From Bacteroidales bacterium (GTDB lineage: Bacteria; Bacteroidota; Bacteroidia; Bacteroidales; 4484-276): a stretch of DNA of 64,000 nucleotides. The notes beneath the pieces are model-generated. The model was not told the origin of the DNA. It worked only from the letters and a program-made list of their open reading frames with translations, and made no database searches. Positions 63,763 to 64,000 of the stretch are shown piece after piece. The stretch lies in contig DASRND010000035.1 of NCBI GenBank assembly GCA_035647615.1, positions 61,001 through 125,000 on the forward strand. Direction: 5' to 3'. The position numbers and the translations under genes were made by a program. Within the stretch, counting starts at the first letter, position 1, and the number at the start of each line of letters is the position of its first letter.

Positions 63763-63772
63763 AATAAAAAAT

Positions 63773-63878
63773 TGGCAACGACCTACTCTTCCACCAAAAC
63801 GGCAGTACCATCGGCGCTGGTGGGCTTAACTTCTCTGTTCGGAAAGGGAAGAGGTGAACACCACCGCTAAAATCACCA
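63773..63878 (-). rRNA. rrf: 5S ribosomal RNA
   Basis: Minus strand. Core segments CCGAACAGAGAAGTTAAGCC and GCCGATGGTACTG are diagnostic, and the ends TGGTGA / TTGCCA pair. 106 bases as delimited by the terminal stem. Confidence 0.95.
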
Positions 63879-63960
63879 TAAGATCTTAAATATTAAAATG
63901 ACAAAACACAAAAGAAGAACAACAGATTGATCAGGTTATGACTGATACACAGACAATAAA

Positions 63961-64000
63961 AAGCGTTTGGGCAATTAGTACTGCTCGGCTTTGCCATTAC
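63961..64000 (-). rRNA. rrl: 3' end of 23S ribosomal RNA (cut by the window edge)
   Basis: The minus strand reads GAGCAGTACTAATTGCCC near its end, the conserved 3' terminus of 23S rRNA (GTACTAAT-GCCC). About 80 bases of spacer separate it from 5S. No tRNA is seen in this spacer. Confidence 0.85.

Overview
The window reads as a chromosomal segment of a free-living or gut-type Bacteroidota (Bacteroidales/Marinilabiliales-like; the exact genus cannot be read from the sequence). The evidence is convergent: several genes start behind the phylum-specific promoter TTTG/TTG-N17-21-TAnnTTTG; five proteins carry a type IX secretion (T9SS) C-terminal sorting domain; MurF and alanine racemase are fused; fructose-1,6-bisphosphatase is of class III; the sigma-70 factor is the short ~286-residue type lacking region 1.1 and sits in the order rpsO-pnp-sigma. 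No insertion sequence, prophage, integrase, CRISPR array or plasmid function was seen. The window is mostly housekeeping and cell-envelope genes.

Layout. 1-4475: a truncated FG-GAP/VCBS-type membrane protein, then acyl-CoA dehydrogenase-etfB-etfA and a small membrane protein, all on the minus strand. 4476-6430: tryptophanase behind a structured leader that contains a possible 27-codon ORF. 6549-18170: secreted proteins, including a T9SS protein, an FAD oxidoreductase and two tandem gingipain-like (C25) proteases with T9SS tails, bounded by palindromic repeats. 18253-20807: rbfA-methyltransferase-LolC/E-like permease, minus strand. 20900-24841: a small membrane protein, tRNA-Pro(GGG), tRNA-Ser(CGA), an SDR dehydrogenase, a GreA/B-like factor and an M17 aminopeptidase. 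25003-36214: outer-membrane proteins, a di-heme cytochrome c peroxidase lipoprotein, an S9 peptidase, a long acyl-CoA dehydrogenase, a T9SS beta-helix protein and a putative porin. 36657-42501: sigma factor, pnp, rpsO and fbp on the minus strand. 42953-49090: prohibitin-like protein followed by a glycan/lipid-sugar cluster (two GT2, one GT39-like, a Gfo/Idh oxidoreductase, an epimerase). 49110-55254: murF-alr fusion, pdxA, an envelope protein, rmlC and lolD. 55374-59753: a 1459-residue protein built mainly of 15 near-identical 57-residue repeats. 59742-62791: the tightly packed operon rpe-DUF2520-kdsC-mtnA. 62999-64000: a T9SS protein, then 5S rRNA and the 3' end of 23S rRNA, both on the minus strand.

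Together the genes suggest a heterotroph that ferments or oxidises amino acids and fatty acids (tryptophanase, exported C25 and S9 peptidases, M17 aminopeptidase, ETF plus two acyl-CoA dehydrogenases), with a typical Gram-negative envelope (Lol lipoprotein export, KDO, O-antigen-type sugar genes, porin). I found no convincing wholly new system. The best candidates for a second look are the tryptophanase leader, the 171-bp repeat gene, the paired C25 proteases, a permease gene whose conserved N-terminus has no normal start codon, and at least two families of dispersed intergenic palindromes.
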